From JBCBWG01 sp038523925 (GTDB lineage Bacteria; Pseudomonadota; Alphaproteobacteria; Rhizobiales; Hyphomicrobiaceae), in the NCBI GenBank assembly GCA_038523925.1, contig JBCBIY010000002.1, positions 124,001 through 188,000 of the forward strand: a DNA stretch of 64,000 nt, written 5' to 3'. Of the stretch, positions 1-8,252 are shown in pieces. The position numbers and the translations under genes are program-made. The number at the start of each line of letters is the position of its first letter. Position 1 is the stretch's first letter. The notes under the pieces were generated by a model, which saw only the letters and a program-made list of their open reading frames with translations, did no database searches and was not told the origin of the DNA.

Positions 1-1
1 C

Positions 2-454
2 GCGGGTCACGATCGCGCACCGCCGGGCGACATTCTCCTGGTCGTCAACGGGGACAGCGAACGGTTTGCCGCCACGAACATCCTGACGCTTCCGGGCGAC
101 AGTGGCTACGACGCAGGCGTCTATGCGCAGATGGCCCGCGACCTCTTCGGCTTTGCCGGGCTCGCCAGCGAGGCTGAGGCGACCGAGACGCCAGCGGGTG
201 ATGACCGGCGGAAGCTCAATTGGCAGGTCAAGGGCCAAAGCGGTGAGGTTGAGATCGACACGGCCGGCAAGGTAACCGACATGGCGGGACCGGCTGCCAT
301 CGCGCGGGCGATAAAAGATGTGACCGGCGGCGCGACGCGGCTTGCAGTCATCCAGGAGGATTTCAACATCCGCGTCGTCAAGCTCGGCGAAACGCGGTTG
401 CAGGCGCTCGCAGACTTCTTTGCGGACCAAGATGTTTACTGGCTCGATGGGTAG
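2..454 (+). CDS. Unknown protein, C-terminal part (5' end outside window)
   Basis: An open frame enters from the left edge and runs to a TAG stop, giving about 150 residues. I do not recognise the family. The visible part has no signal peptide or membrane segment and ends in an acidic/aromatic stretch (DVYWLDG). An ATG at 131 could serve as an internal start, but the frame upstream of it also reads like protein (for example DILLVVNGDSERF), so I treat this as a truncated longer gene. It lies 82 bases upstream of the MoxR/VWA pair on the same strand and could belong to that operon. No function is proposed. Confidence 0.6.
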   Translation, partial: AGHDRAPPGDILLVVNGDSERFAATNILTLPGDSGYDAGVYAQMARDLFGFAGLASEAEATETPAGDDRRKLNWQVKGQSGEVEIDTAGKVTDMAGPAAIARAIKDVTGGATRLAVIQEDFNIRVVKLGETRLQALADFFADQDVYWLDG

Positions 455-536
455 TCGTCGCACCCGCTTTGCAGGCGCGGCAACGGCCCGTTAGGGTGCA
501 GGTTCTTGTTCGGCGGATGTAAGGCGAGCCTGCCCC

Positions 537-1472
537 GTGACTTCCCTTCCCTCAGATGTGAACGCCACGCGCGAGCTGCTCGCCAAGGGCGGCTACCTTG
601 CCGACGATGCAATCGCAACGAGCGTTTATCTCGCTCTGAAACTTGGCCGCCCGCTGCTGCTTGAAGGCGAAGCCGGTGTCGGCAAGACCGAGATCGCGCG
701 CGTGATGGCCGAGACGCTCGGTCGCGAACTCGTCCGGCTGCAATGCTATGAAGGCCTCGACCTCGCAACGGCCGCCTATGACTGGAACTACACCCGGCAG
801 CTTTTGCATATGCGCGCCGCAGAAGCGTCCGGCGAAGCGCGCGATGCGAAGTCCCTTGAGGCGGATGTCTTCAGTCAGGAGTATCTGCTCGCGCGGCCGC
901 TGCTTCGTGCGCTCGAGCTTGCCCGCGCCGGCACGCCGCCGGTTCTGCTGATCGATGAACTGGACCGCGCTGACGAACCGTTCGAAGCGTTTCTGCTCGA
1001 GCTGTTGGCCGACTTCCAGATTACGATCCCTGAACTCGGCACTGTCCGCGCAGAGCAGCCGCCGATCACAATCCTGACCTCGAACCGGACGCGCGAAGTG
1101 CACGATGCCGTGCGCCGGCGCTGCTTCTATCTCTGGGTCGACTACCCGTCGGCGGAGCGCGAGCTTGCGATCCTGCGCCTGCGCGTCCCCGAAGCCTCCG
1201 ACGCGCTGTCAGAACAGATCGTGGACTTCGTGCAAGGCATCCGCGAGATGGACCTTTATAAAAACCCGGGCATCGCAGAGACCATCAACTGGGCGCAGGC
1301 GCTCACTGCGCTCAATGCCGTAACCCTGAACCCGGAAGCCGTCGATTCAACGCTCGGCACGCTGCTCAAGTATCAGGACGACATCTCAAAGCTGCAGGGG
1401 TCAGAAGCCGCGCGCATCTTGCAGAACCTAAAGACCGACGCGCAGCAGGCCGCGTCGGACGCGTCGGCCTGA
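537..1472 (+). CDS. MoxR/CoxD-family AAA+ ATPase
   Basis: A 311-residue AAA+ ATPase of the MoxR family, close in size and layout to CoxD of carbon monoxide dehydrogenase clusters. The Walker A motif GEAGVGKT is at residues 44-51 and the Walker B motif LLIDELD has its acidic pair at 140-141; a sensor-1-like ILTSNRTRE follows. MoxR proteins act as chaperone-like ATPases, usually with a VWA partner, to insert metals or mature enzymes. The start is GTG at 537, preceded by AAGGCGAG about nine bases upstream. The next gene encodes the expected VWA partner. CoxD remodels the active site of Mo/Cu CO dehydrogenase, but no CODH operon is adjacent here, so the client is unknown. Confidence 0.88.
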   Translation: MTSLPSDVNATRELLAKGGYLADDAIATSVYLALKLGRPLLLEGEAGVGKTEIARVMAETLGRELVRLQCYEGLDLATAAYDWNYTRQLLHMRAAEASGEARDAKSLEADVFSQEYLLARPLLRALELARAGTPPVLLIDELDRADEPFEAFLLELLADFQITIPELGTVRAEQPPITILTSNRTREVHDAVRRRCFYLWVDYPSAERELAILRLRVPEASDALSEQIVDFVQGIREMDLYKNPGIAETINWAQALTALNAVTLNPEAVDSTLGTLLKYQDDISKLQGSEAARILQNLKTDAQQAASDASA

Positions 1473-1489
1473 GGCGCTCGCCCAACCGC

Positions 1490-2707
1490 ATGACCGCGCC
1501 TCAAAAATCGCAACCGCAGCAGCAGGCGCCGAAGGCCAACATCGCCATTGGCGCGGCCGACGGTGGCCTGATCGCCGAGAACATCGTGCACTTCGGCCGC
1601 CTCCTTCGCGCCTCCGGCCTCGCTGTCGGCCCAGACCGCATTCGGCTCGGCACGGAAGCTGTCATGGCCGTCGGCCTTGAAGATCCACGGAAACTCTACT
1701 GGGCGCTGCATGCAGCCTTCGTCCAGCGACGTGCCGACCGTGAGATCTTCAACCAGGCGTTCGTCATGTTCTGGAAGGACCCGGGCTACCTCGAACAGAT
1801 GATGTCGCTTGTCGTCCCAAGCATGCGCGCGACCATTGAGAGCGATGACAAGGCTCTTTCGCGCCGCCTGTCGGAGAGCCTGTTTAAGCCACGCATGCCG
1901 GAAGCGCCAAAGGCCGACGACATGGTCGAAATCGACGCGCAAGGCACGTTTTCGCAGACCGATAGCTTCAACCAAAAAGACTTCGAAGACATGAGCGCGG
2001 AGGAGCTGGCGCGCGCGCGGCGGACGATCTCCGGCCTCGTGCTGCCGTTCGATCAACTCCGAACCCGCCGCTTTCAGCCATCACCGCGGGGCCGGCTCGA
2101 CCTTCGTGCCATCGCGCGCAACTCGGCCCGGCGCGGGCCGGACGACATTCGCCCGATTTGGAAGCGCCAGCGCGTCCGCCGCCCGCCCCTCGTGATTCTC
2201 GCCGACATCTCGGGCAGCATGGATACTTACGCCCGCATCCTCCTGCACTTTGTCCACGCACTCACCAACGACCGCGATCGCGTCTCAGTCTTTCTGTTTG
2301 CCATCCGCCTGACGAACATCACCAAGGCGCTGCGCGGCCGCGACCCTGACGTTGCGATTTCTGAGGTCGGCCGCGATGTCACGGACTGGTCGGGCGGCAC
2401 ACGGATCGGCACCGCGCTCGACGACTTCAACCGCGATTGGGCGCGGCGTGTGCTGGGCCAGAACGCAACCGTCCTGCTGATCACCGACGGCCTCGACCGC
2501 GAAGGCGGCGCCGGCATCGAGAGCGCGGCACGCAGACTGTCAGCGAACGCCCGGCGGATCATCTGGTTGAACCCGCTAAAGCGCTATGAAGGCTATGAGC
2601 CGATCGCTTCGGGCGCGGCGGCGCTCGCGAGCTACGTTCACGAGCAGCGCCCCTGCCACAACCTCGCAAGCCTCGCTGAACTTGGCCGCGCACTCGGCCG
2701 CCGATAA
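1490..2707 (+). CDS. VWA domain protein, CoxE-like
   Basis: A 405-residue protein with a C-terminal von Willebrand factor A domain. The MIDAS metal-binding motif DISGS is at residues 239-243, followed by the VWA threonine region (WSGGTRIGTAL) and the distal aspartate (LLITDGLDR). Length and domain order match CoxE, the VWA partner of CoxD. The N-terminal half is helical and Gln/Ala-rich at the very start. It begins 17 bases after the MoxR stop, so the two genes are co-transcribed and presumably form one MoxR-VWA chaperone pair. The target enzyme is not evident nearby; the only molybdenum hydroxylase in the window is 44 kb away. Confidence 0.87.
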   Translation: MTAPQKSQPQQQAPKANIAIGAADGGLIAENIVHFGRLLRASGLAVGPDRIRLGTEAVMAVGLEDPRKLYWALHAAFVQRRADREIFNQAFVMFWKDPGYLEQMMSLVVPSMRATIESDDKALSRRLSESLFKPRMPEAPKADDMVEIDAQGTFSQTDSFNQKDFEDMSAEELARARRTISGLVLPFDQLRTRRFQPSPRGRLDLRAIARNSARRGPDDIRPIWKRQRVRRPPLVILADISGSMDTYARILLHFVHALTNDRDRVSVFLFAIRLTNITKALRGRDPDVAISEVGRDVTDWSGGTRIGTALDDFNRDWARRVLGQNATVLLITDGLDREGGAGIESAARRLSANARRIIWLNPLKRYEGYEPIASGAAALASYVHEQRPCHNLASLAELGRALGRR

Positions 2708-2953
2708 GCAGCACTCTGCATGTTTTGAAACCGTCGTGGCGGCGTCAATCGGCTTTCCCGTCCCGTCATCGATTGTTATCGAATGGCGCAGTACGATTGA
2801 CCACACCGGCCGTCTCCGCTCGCCCGAGATCAGTTCAGGTTCACGCTTACCCATCTGATCCAGTCTCGTGTCTTCGTTCTGCGCTGCATCCTTCGGTGAG
2901 GCGTCGCCGCCGAACCCGGATGCGCTCTCGCCGCCAGCCCTGGAGCCTCATGC

Positions 2954-3982
2954 ATGACCGATCCGATCCGCCTTGCTGTCAGCGGAGCCGGCTATTTCGC
3001 GCGGTTTCACTACGACGCGTGGAGCCGGATCTTTGATGTCGAGATGGTCGGCTGCGCGGACCAGCGGCTCGAGGTGGCCAAGGAGGTCGCTGAATTCTTT
3101 GAGGTGCCGGCTGCGTTCGCGAGCCTCGAGGAACTGCTCGACGAAACGAAGCCTGACCTCGTCGACATCATCACACCGCCCGAGACGCACGCGGCCGCCA
3201 TCGAGGCTGCCTGCCAACGCGGCGTCGATGTCATCTGCCAGAAGCCGTTCTGCACGAGCCTTGAAGAGGCCGAGCAAACGGTCAAACGCGCAGCCGAAGC
3301 CGGCATCACGCTCATCGTCCACGAGAACTTCCGCTTTCAACCCTGGTATCAGGAGATCAAGCGGCGGGTTGAGCAGGGCACGCTGGGCGACGTCTATGGC
3401 GCGACCTTCCGGCTGCGGCCCGGCGACGGCCAGGGTGACGACGCCTACCTATCGCGCCAGCCGTACTTCCAGACGATGCCGCGGTTCCTCGTGCGCGAGA
3501 CCGCGATCCACCTGATCGACACCTTCCGGTACCTCTTCGGCGAGGTCACCGACGTCTACGCAGACCTCCGCCGACTGAACCCGGCAATCAAAGGAGAAGA
3601 CGCAGGCGTCGTCGTCTTCGGATTTCAAGGCGGCATCCACGCCGTCTTCGATGGCAACCGGCTCGTTGATCATCCGGCAAGCAACCACCGCCTGACGATG
3701 GGCGAGTTCCTGGTCGAAGGCAGCAGCGGCGTCCTGCAACTGACCGGTGATGGGTCGCTGACCCGGCGCGCAAAGGGCGATCGCACAAGTCACCCAATCA
3801 CGTATGCGTGGCGCGATCAGGCGTTTGGCGGCGACTGCGTTTTCAAGCTGCAGCGCGCGCTGATCGATGCGCGGCTGGCTGGCGAGCCATTCGTCAACAC
3901 GGCAGATGCGTATCTGACCAACCTGCGGATCGAGGACGCGATCTACCGCTCAGCGGAAGAAGGCCGGCGCATCGATCTTTGA
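2954..3982 (+). CDS. Gfo/Idh/MocA-family NAD(P)-dependent oxidoreductase
   Basis: A 342-residue oxidoreductase with an N-terminal Rossmann fold (VSGAGYFA near residues 9-16) and the family signature lysine in CQKPF, followed by HENFRFQPW and a C-terminal alpha/beta substrate domain. Members oxidise or reduce sugars, inositols and similar polyols with NAD(P); the substrate cannot be read from sequence. The ATG at 2954 has GGAG nine bases upstream. The gene stands alone: 246 bases separate it from the VWA gene, with nothing recognisable between, and it converges on the GlxA-type regulator with 18 bases between the stops. No sugar transporter or kinase is adjacent to narrow the role. Confidence 0.88.
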   Translation: MTDPIRLAVSGAGYFARFHYDAWSRIFDVEMVGCADQRLEVAKEVAEFFEVPAAFASLEELLDETKPDLVDIITPPETHAAAIEAACQRGVDVICQKPFCTSLEEAEQTVKRAAEAGITLIVHENFRFQPWYQEIKRRVEQGTLGDVYGATFRLRPGDGQGDDAYLSRQPYFQTMPRFLVRETAIHLIDTFRYLFGEVTDVYADLRRLNPAIKGEDAGVVVFGFQGGIHAVFDGNRLVDHPASNHRLTMGEFLVEGSSGVLQLTGDGSLTRRAKGDRTSHPITYAWRDQAFGGDCVFKLQRALIDARLAGEPFVNTADAYLTNLRIEDAIYRSAEEGRRIDL

Positions 3983-4000
3983 GGCGCCAAAGCGACCCTT

Positions 4001-5134
4001 TCAGACATCTGGAGGCGAAGCCGCGACCGGCACGTTGGACGTGATCCGCTCGCCGGGCTTCGGCGCGCCGGCGCCGGGGTAGGTCGGCAGCCCGCCCTTC
4101 CGCCGCCGCTCGGTGCTCGGGGTATGCCCGAAGTGCTCACTGTAGCTCTTTGAAAAGTGCGAGGCGGAGACGAAGCCGCACGCCATGGCGACCGAAAGGA
4201 TCGGCATGCTCGTCTGCTGCAGTAAAAACCGTGCGTGGCTGAGGCGGACAATCAGATAGTGCCGGGTCGGCGAATGGCCGAGGTATTTCGCAAACAGCCG
4301 TTCGAGTTGCCGCGTCGAGACACCGGCATGGCTTGCGAGTTCGGCGCACGACAGCGGCGTCTCGATTGTCTCCTCCATGCGGGCCACCACCTGGAGTAGC
4401 TTTGGATGCGCAACGCCAAGCCGCGATCGGAGATCCATGCGCTGGCGTTCACCGGACTCGCGCACACGGTGATGGACGAGTTGGTCCGTGATGACGGAGA
4501 CCAGTTCGCGGCCATGATCGCGGCCAACGATCGTCAGCATCAGGTCCGCGGCCGCCGTCCCGCCAGCGCACGTAAACCGATTGCGGTCGATTTCAAACAG
4601 CTCCTGCGTCACATCGAGATCCGGATGATCGGCGACGAGGCTCGGGTGATACTCCCAGTGAATGGTCACGCGGTGCCCGTCGACGAGGCCCGCTTTGGCG
4701 AGCAGCTTCGTGCCCGTGCACACCGCGCCAACCGTTGCGCCGCGCGACGCCAGCCGGCGAAGCGCACTCACCATCTGTTTCTCGACCTCCGCATGATGCT
4801 CGAACACCATGCCGGAGACGGTAACCGCGGCGTCCAATTGTTCCGCGTCCCGAAAGCTCGCATCGGCGGCCACCGCGACACCGGCTGACGATTCAACCGG
4901 CGCGCCATCAATCGAATAGAGAATGTAGCTATAGAGCTCACGCCCGGCCGCGCGATTGGCAAGCCGCAGCGGCTCTAACGCGGACGTCATCGCCATAAGC
5001 GAGAACTTCGGGACCAGGAAAAAGCCGTAGACCTGCGGGCGGCTGCGATCGGCCGGTCCGGTCAGCGTTACGGGCTCGATTTCGATGTCGGCCACAGCAA
5101 AATCCGCGTCGCCTGAGTGCCTTTGATCGCGCAT
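4001..5134 (-). CDS. GlxA-family AraC-type transcriptional regulator
   Basis: About 377 residues with two parts: an N-terminal DJ-1/PfpI (class I glutamine amidotransferase-like) domain, including the nucleophile-elbow region GAVCTGTKLLAKAG, and a C-terminal AraC double helix-turn-helix (VSTRQLERLFAKYLG and SVAMACGFVSASHFSKSY). This architecture is typical of GlxA, GbdR and CdhR regulators, several of which control use of methylated amines such as glycine betaine or carnitine. I chose ATG 5134; a TTG at 5161 with a distant AGGA is an alternative. It is the last gene on the leftward strand after the DUF1638 gene, 110 bases downstream of it, so it may be co-transcribed with the methyl-transfer operon. 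Its effector is unknown. Confidence 0.87.
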   Translation of the reverse strand: MRDQRHSGDADFAVADIEIEPVTLTGPADRSRPQVYGFFLVPKFSLMAMTSALEPLRLANRAAGRELYSYILYSIDGAPVESSAGVAVAADASFRDAEQLDAAVTVSGMVFEHHAEVEKQMVSALRRLASRGATVGAVCTGTKLLAKAGLVDGHRVTIHWEYHPSLVADHPDLDVTQELFEIDRNRFTCAGGTAAADLMLTIVGRDHGRELVSVITDQLVHHRVRESGERQRMDLRSRLGVAHPKLLQVVARMEETIETPLSCAELASHAGVSTRQLERLFAKYLGHSPTRHYLIVRLSHARFLLQQTSMPILSVAMACGFVSASHFSKSYSEHFGHTPSTERRRKGGLPTYPGAGAPKPGERITSNVPVAASPPDV

Positions 5135-5244
5135 CCTTAGCGGCGGCGTTTCGCGTTGCAATGGGAATTGTTGCGTCCTTAGACGGAATTTCGTTGCGGA
5201 AAGTCGTTTTCTGTTGAGAGGCGATCGCCGGCATCAGGGCGCGC

Positions 5245-5871
5245 TTAAGCCCGGGCTGCGATCTCCGTCGCAAGGTCGCCGTAGCCGACCGGCCGGTGCT
5301 CATAAGCGAGGCCCAGTCGATCAGCCGCCGCCTCAGCCCGCTGAACAAGGTCTGCGTCGGCTGCCTGAGACAGGTAAATGAGCCGCTTGTAATGCGCGAA
5401 GTATGCATCGCGCAGGTCAGGGTGCTGGTCGAGGCCAAGCCCGCGCCAGACCAGCGCCTCGAAGTGGCGCGCGAGAAAGTCCGTCAGGTAAAACGCATCG
5501 AAGTCATCGAGGCCTGACGCTTCAAATGCTTCGGCGCCTGAGAAGAACGCGTAGCAATGCGGCCCGGGCAAGCGGTCGATACCGGCCTCGCTCAGCACGC
5601 GATCAAGCGCGCCTGCGGTCCCGCATTCGGCATAGGCGACGAAGATCTCGTCGTAGTGCGGACGGGCCTCATCAATGAGCCGGGCGACGGCTGGGGCGAT
5701 CCGCTCGGGCCGGTTGTGAAACGTTGCCGGCACGGCGCGCAGGTCGAACGTGTCGATCGCGTTCGCGGCCAGCACAGCCTGGATCTCGCGGACCAGCGCG
5801 CCGCAAGCAATGATCAGTTTCGGTCGCCGCGGGGGGCGCATGCGCCGCGCCCCTGGAGCGTCGGCTGCCAT
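5245..5871 (-). CDS. DUF1638 protein linked to corrinoid methyl transfer
   Basis: A 208-residue DUF1638 (PF07796) protein. Visible conserved features are CGALVREI near the N-terminus, AYAECGTAG, GPHCYAFFSG and FYLTDFLARHFE, including several cysteines and histidines that could bind metal or cofactor. It follows the corrinoid-protein stop by six bases and is co-transcribed with it. DUF1638 genes recur beside corrinoid methyltransferase genes. From memory, unchecked here, mutant-fitness work in marine Rhodobacterales tied this family to methionine synthesis by a split MetH. The biochemical role is undefined; help with corrinoid loading or reactivation is an inference. Confidence 0.83.
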   Translation of the reverse strand: MAADAPGARRMRPPRRPKLIIACGALVREIQAVLAANAIDTFDLRAVPATFHNRPERIAPAVARLIDEARPHYDEIFVAYAECGTAGALDRVLSEAGIDRLPGPHCYAFFSGAEAFEASGLDDFDAFYLTDFLARHFEALVWRGLGLDQHPDLRDAYFAHYKRLIYLSQAADADLVQRAEAAADRLGLAYEHRPVGYGDLATEIAARA

Positions 5872-5877
5872 CTGATT

Positions 5878-6588
5878 TCAGCCCACGGCCATTTGATTGT
5901 GCTTCCGCTTCATCAGGTCCTTGGCAAGCTCGACCGAGACCGCCGCGTCGCGGCCGTAAGCGTCGGCGCCAATCGCATCGGCGAACTCTTCGTTGAGCGG
6001 CGCGCCACCGACCATCACGATGTAGTCGTCGCGCCGGCCCTTCGCCTTCAGCTCGTCGATCACCGTTTTCATGTAGGGCATCGTCGTCGTCAGCAGCGCC
6101 GACATGCCGAGGATATCCGGCTTATGCTCGTCGAGCGCTGCGAAGTAATCCTCGACCGAGTTGTTGATCCCGATGTCGACCACTTCGAAGCCGGCGCCTT
6201 CCATCATCATGCCGACGAGGTTTTTGCCGATGTCGTGGATGTCGCCTTTGACGGTACCGATCACGATGGTGCCCTGTCGCGGCGCACCGCTTTCGGCGAG
6301 GAGCGGCCGCAGAATGCCCATACCGGACTTCATCGCATTCGCTGCCAGCAGCACTTCCGGCACGAAGAGAATGCCGTCGCGGAAGTCGATCCCGACGATC
6401 CGCATGCCTTCGACGAGCGCCTCGGTCAGGACCTTGTAAGGCGCCCATCCGCGTTCGAGCAGGATGTTGACGCCTTCCTCGATCTCTTCCTTGAGGCCGT
6501 CGTAGAGATCCTGGTGCATCTGCTCGACAAGATCAGCGTCGTTCAGTTCGCTCAGGATGATGTCGTCTTCGTCGCCACCGTCGGACAT
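5878..6588 (-). CDS. Cobalamin-binding (corrinoid) protein, MetH B12-module type
   Basis: A 236-residue corrinoid protein of the MtgC/MtbC/MetH-module family. Residues 15-100 form the four-helix cap. The Rossmann-like B12 domain follows, with the lower-ligand motif DIHDIGKNLV at 116-125 (His118 would coordinate cobalt) and the downstream MSALLTTTM and VGGAPLN segments. It would carry the methyl group as methyl-Co(III) between methyl-THF and homocysteine. The start is ATG 6588, preceded by GGGAGG with good spacing; an ATG 15 bases further upstream lacks a site. It lies between the homocysteine-binding gene and the DUF1638 gene. Its size matches the cobalamin module of MetH without the folate, homocysteine or AdoMet-binding parts. 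Confidence 0.92.
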   Translation of the reverse strand: MSDGGDEDDIILSELNDADLVEQMHQDLYDGLKEEIEEGVNILLERGWAPYKVLTEALVEGMRIVGIDFRDGILFVPEVLLAANAMKSGMGILRPLLAESGAPRQGTIVIGTVKGDIHDIGKNLVGMMMEGAGFEVVDIGINNSVEDYFAALDEHKPDILGMSALLTTTMPYMKTVIDELKAKGRRDDYIVMVGGAPLNEEFADAIGADAYGRDAAVSVELAKDLMKRKHNQMAVG

Positions 6589-6706
6589 CCGGGCCTCCCA
6601 CAATCCGATCCCCCAGCATCGACTTCAGACGTTGATTTTCCGTTCTTGCTGTCTTGAGACCGACATCGTGGGCGGCGGGCTCGACCTGTCGACGATCGGC
6701 GAGGGC

Positions 6707-7717
6707 TCAGCCGGACGGGCGGCGGCGGCGGCGGCTGCGCGTCTTCTCGTGCGCTTCGGACGCCGGGTCCGCAGGCGGCGAGACCAGCGGGCCGGTTGCA
6801 GCCGTGATCGTCTCAAGCGCCGGCGGGTCGGTCCGTTCGTGCGCTTCAAGTGCGGCGCGCATCGCGTCCAGATGACGGGCCGTGGTCCCGCAACAGCCGC
6901 CGACGATGGTGGCGCCGGTGTCGAGGGCGAGGCCGGCATAGCGGGCCATCAGCTCCGGCGATCCCGAGTAGTGGACGCTGTCGCCGCGGATCTCCGGCAC
7001 CCCGGCATTGGCTTTCGATATGACGGGAATGTCGCCCGCCGCCGCGGTCAGACCCTGCAGCGCCAGTAGCGTATCGGAGGCGCCGACCCCACAGTTCGCA
7101 CCGATTGCGACCGGCGGCACCTCAAGACCCGCCATCGCCTCGGCAAACGCTTCCGGCGGCAGACCCATCATCGTGCGGCCGGCCGTGTCGAAGCTCGCCG
7201 TCACCGTGTAGGGCATGTCGGCGGCGATCGCTGCCTCCGCAGCCGCCGCGATCTCGTCGGCCGAAGACATCGTCTCAATCCAGATGACGTCCGCCCCGCC
7301 GGCCTTCAGCCCCGCGATCTGCTCGGCGAAGACCGCCCGCGCGTCGCCCTTCGTCAGCGGCCCGAGCGGCACCAGCAGATCGCCCGTCGGGCCAACGGAA
7401 CCGGCGATCACGACCGGGCGGTCTGCGTCCTCCGTGGCCGACCGGGCAAGCTCGGCCGCGCGCTGATTGAGCTCGCCAACCCGGTCTTCCGCCTTGTGCA
7501 GCATCAGGCGCCGGGCATTCGCCCCGAACGTGTTGGTGAGAATGATGTCGGCGCCAGCTTCGACGAACGACCGGTGCAAGCCGATGATCTTGTCTGGCTC
7601 CTCGTCGCACCAAAGCTCCGGCGCATCGCCCGAGGTCAGGCCGACATCAAAGAGGTTGGTGCCTGTCGCGCCATCCGCGAGCAGCCACGCCCGCGCCGCC
7701 AAAAGCTCCTGAAGCAT
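6707..7717 (-). CDS. Homocysteine S-methyltransferase module (stand-alone MetH Hcy domain)
   Basis: A 336-residue homocysteine S-methyltransferase barrel. Zinc ligands are Cys209 (GANCG) and the Cys275-Cys276 pair (GGCCGTT). The N-terminal LADGATGTNL and the TNTFGANARRL segment match the homocysteine domain of MetH. The aromatic residues that form the betaine cage in BHMT were not found in the equivalent region, so I prefer a methionine-synthase module over betaine-homocysteine methyltransferase, although databases often name such proteins Bmt. The start has AAGGGCGGG upstream. It is the first gene of the leftward operon. The last 16 residues are an Arg-rich tail (five arginines in a row), also seen in two other proteins of this cluster. 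Confidence 0.85.
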   Translation of the reverse strand: MLQELLAARAWLLADGATGTNLFDVGLTSGDAPELWCDEEPDKIIGLHRSFVEAGADIILTNTFGANARRLMLHKAEDRVGELNQRAAELARSATEDADRPVVIAGSVGPTGDLLVPLGPLTKGDARAVFAEQIAGLKAGGADVIWIETMSSADEIAAAAEAAIAADMPYTVTASFDTAGRTMMGLPPEAFAEAMAGLEVPPVAIGANCGVGASDTLLALQGLTAAAGDIPVISKANAGVPEIRGDSVHYSGSPELMARYAGLALDTGATIVGGCCGTTARHLDAMRAALEAHERTDPPALETITAATGPLVSPPADPASEAHEKTRSRRRRRPSG

Positions 7718-7910
7718 GTCGTCAGCCCGCCCTTAACCTTGAAATCCACGCCCGGTCTTCAGCCTTAACCCGTCCTTGCGATTCGTCTCAGCCGGGCTCA
7801 TCTCGCCACGACGTGACCGGATCGCGATCGGATCAGTCGCCGAAGCGTCATCAAAAGTCGCAGCGCGACAACCGGAATTAAGTGAGAGGGCGCACTCTCT
7901 ATCTCATCAC
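7718..7910. promoter_or_regulatory. Divergent promoter region of the methyl-transfer cluster
   Basis: 193 bases separate the start of the leftward homocysteine module from the rightward PF13769 gene, so both operon promoters should lie here. Two symmetrical sites are visible: GTCGC-AGC-GCGAC at 7857-7869 and the 10-base palindrome GATCGCGATC at 7820-7829. I see no convincing SAM-II or cobalamin riboswitch. The role of either palindrome as an operator is inferred. Confidence 0.45.
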
Positions 7911-8252
7911 ATGGCAGCGGAGGCCGCTTTGGCCCAACGCACGATTATCTACTGGCGCGATATCCCGGCTCAGGTCGTCATCAAGCGCGGCCGGAAATCC
8001 GAAAAGCGCGAGCTGCCGGAGGTCTTTCAGCAGGCCATCGATCAGGCGGCCATGGTGGCGGGCGCGAAGGAGTCAGACGCGTACCTCGCGGAGTGGCGCC
8101 GCGGCGAGCCGGAACCGTTAGACGGCGCCGCCGACGCTGACCTTGCAGCCGCCGCTGATGCGGCCGCAGCCGACCTTGCAGCCGCCTACCCAAAAGACCG
8201 CCTTGTTGCCCTCGCCAAGTCCGGAGGCCATGACCATGCAAAAGCAGCCTGA
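7911..8252 (+). CDS. PF13769 'virulence factor' family protein, methionine-cluster accessory
   Basis: A 113-residue protein of the small family labelled 'virulence factor' (PF13769). The conserved N-terminal part contains IIYWRDIPAQVV and a basic KRGRKSEKRELPEVFQ segment; the second half is Ala/Asp-rich. Despite the label, its regular place is directly before methylenetetrahydrofolate reductase in alphaproteobacterial methyl-transfer operons, so a role in folate/corrinoid chemistry is far likelier than virulence. I use ATG 7911 because conservation begins a few residues later; in-frame starts upstream (7776) would fall in the promoter region. No strong ribosome-binding site is visible. It overlaps the next gene by 17 bases, which suggests coupled translation. 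Biochemical function unknown. Confidence 0.75.
   Translation: MAAEAALAQRTIIYWRDIPAQVVIKRGRKSEKRELPEVFQQAIDQAAMVAGAKESDAYLAEWRRGEPEPLDGAADADLAAAADAAAADLAAAYPKDRLVALAKSGGHDHAKAA

Noticed and set aside
5557..6657. Long rightward open frame of 366 codons opposite the DUF1638 and corrinoid genes
   Set aside because: It is antisense to two well-conserved genes, and its His/Arg/Asp-rich translation is typical of GC-rich shadow frames.
6707..7717. Betaine-homocysteine methyltransferase (Bmt) as the name of the homocysteine enzyme
   Set aside because: The segments I can compare (TNTFGA, GPTG, GGCCGTT) look like the MetH homocysteine domain, and the neighbours supply all other MetH functions. A betaine activity is not excluded, so it is kept only as an alternative.
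7718..7910. SAM-II or cobalamin riboswitch before the methionine cluster
   Set aside because: Expected in such a place, but I could not find the conserved core sequences or a matching fold.
7911..8252. Virulence factor
   Set aside because: The family label is historical. The gene overlaps MTHFR in a methyl-transfer operon and nothing points to virulence.
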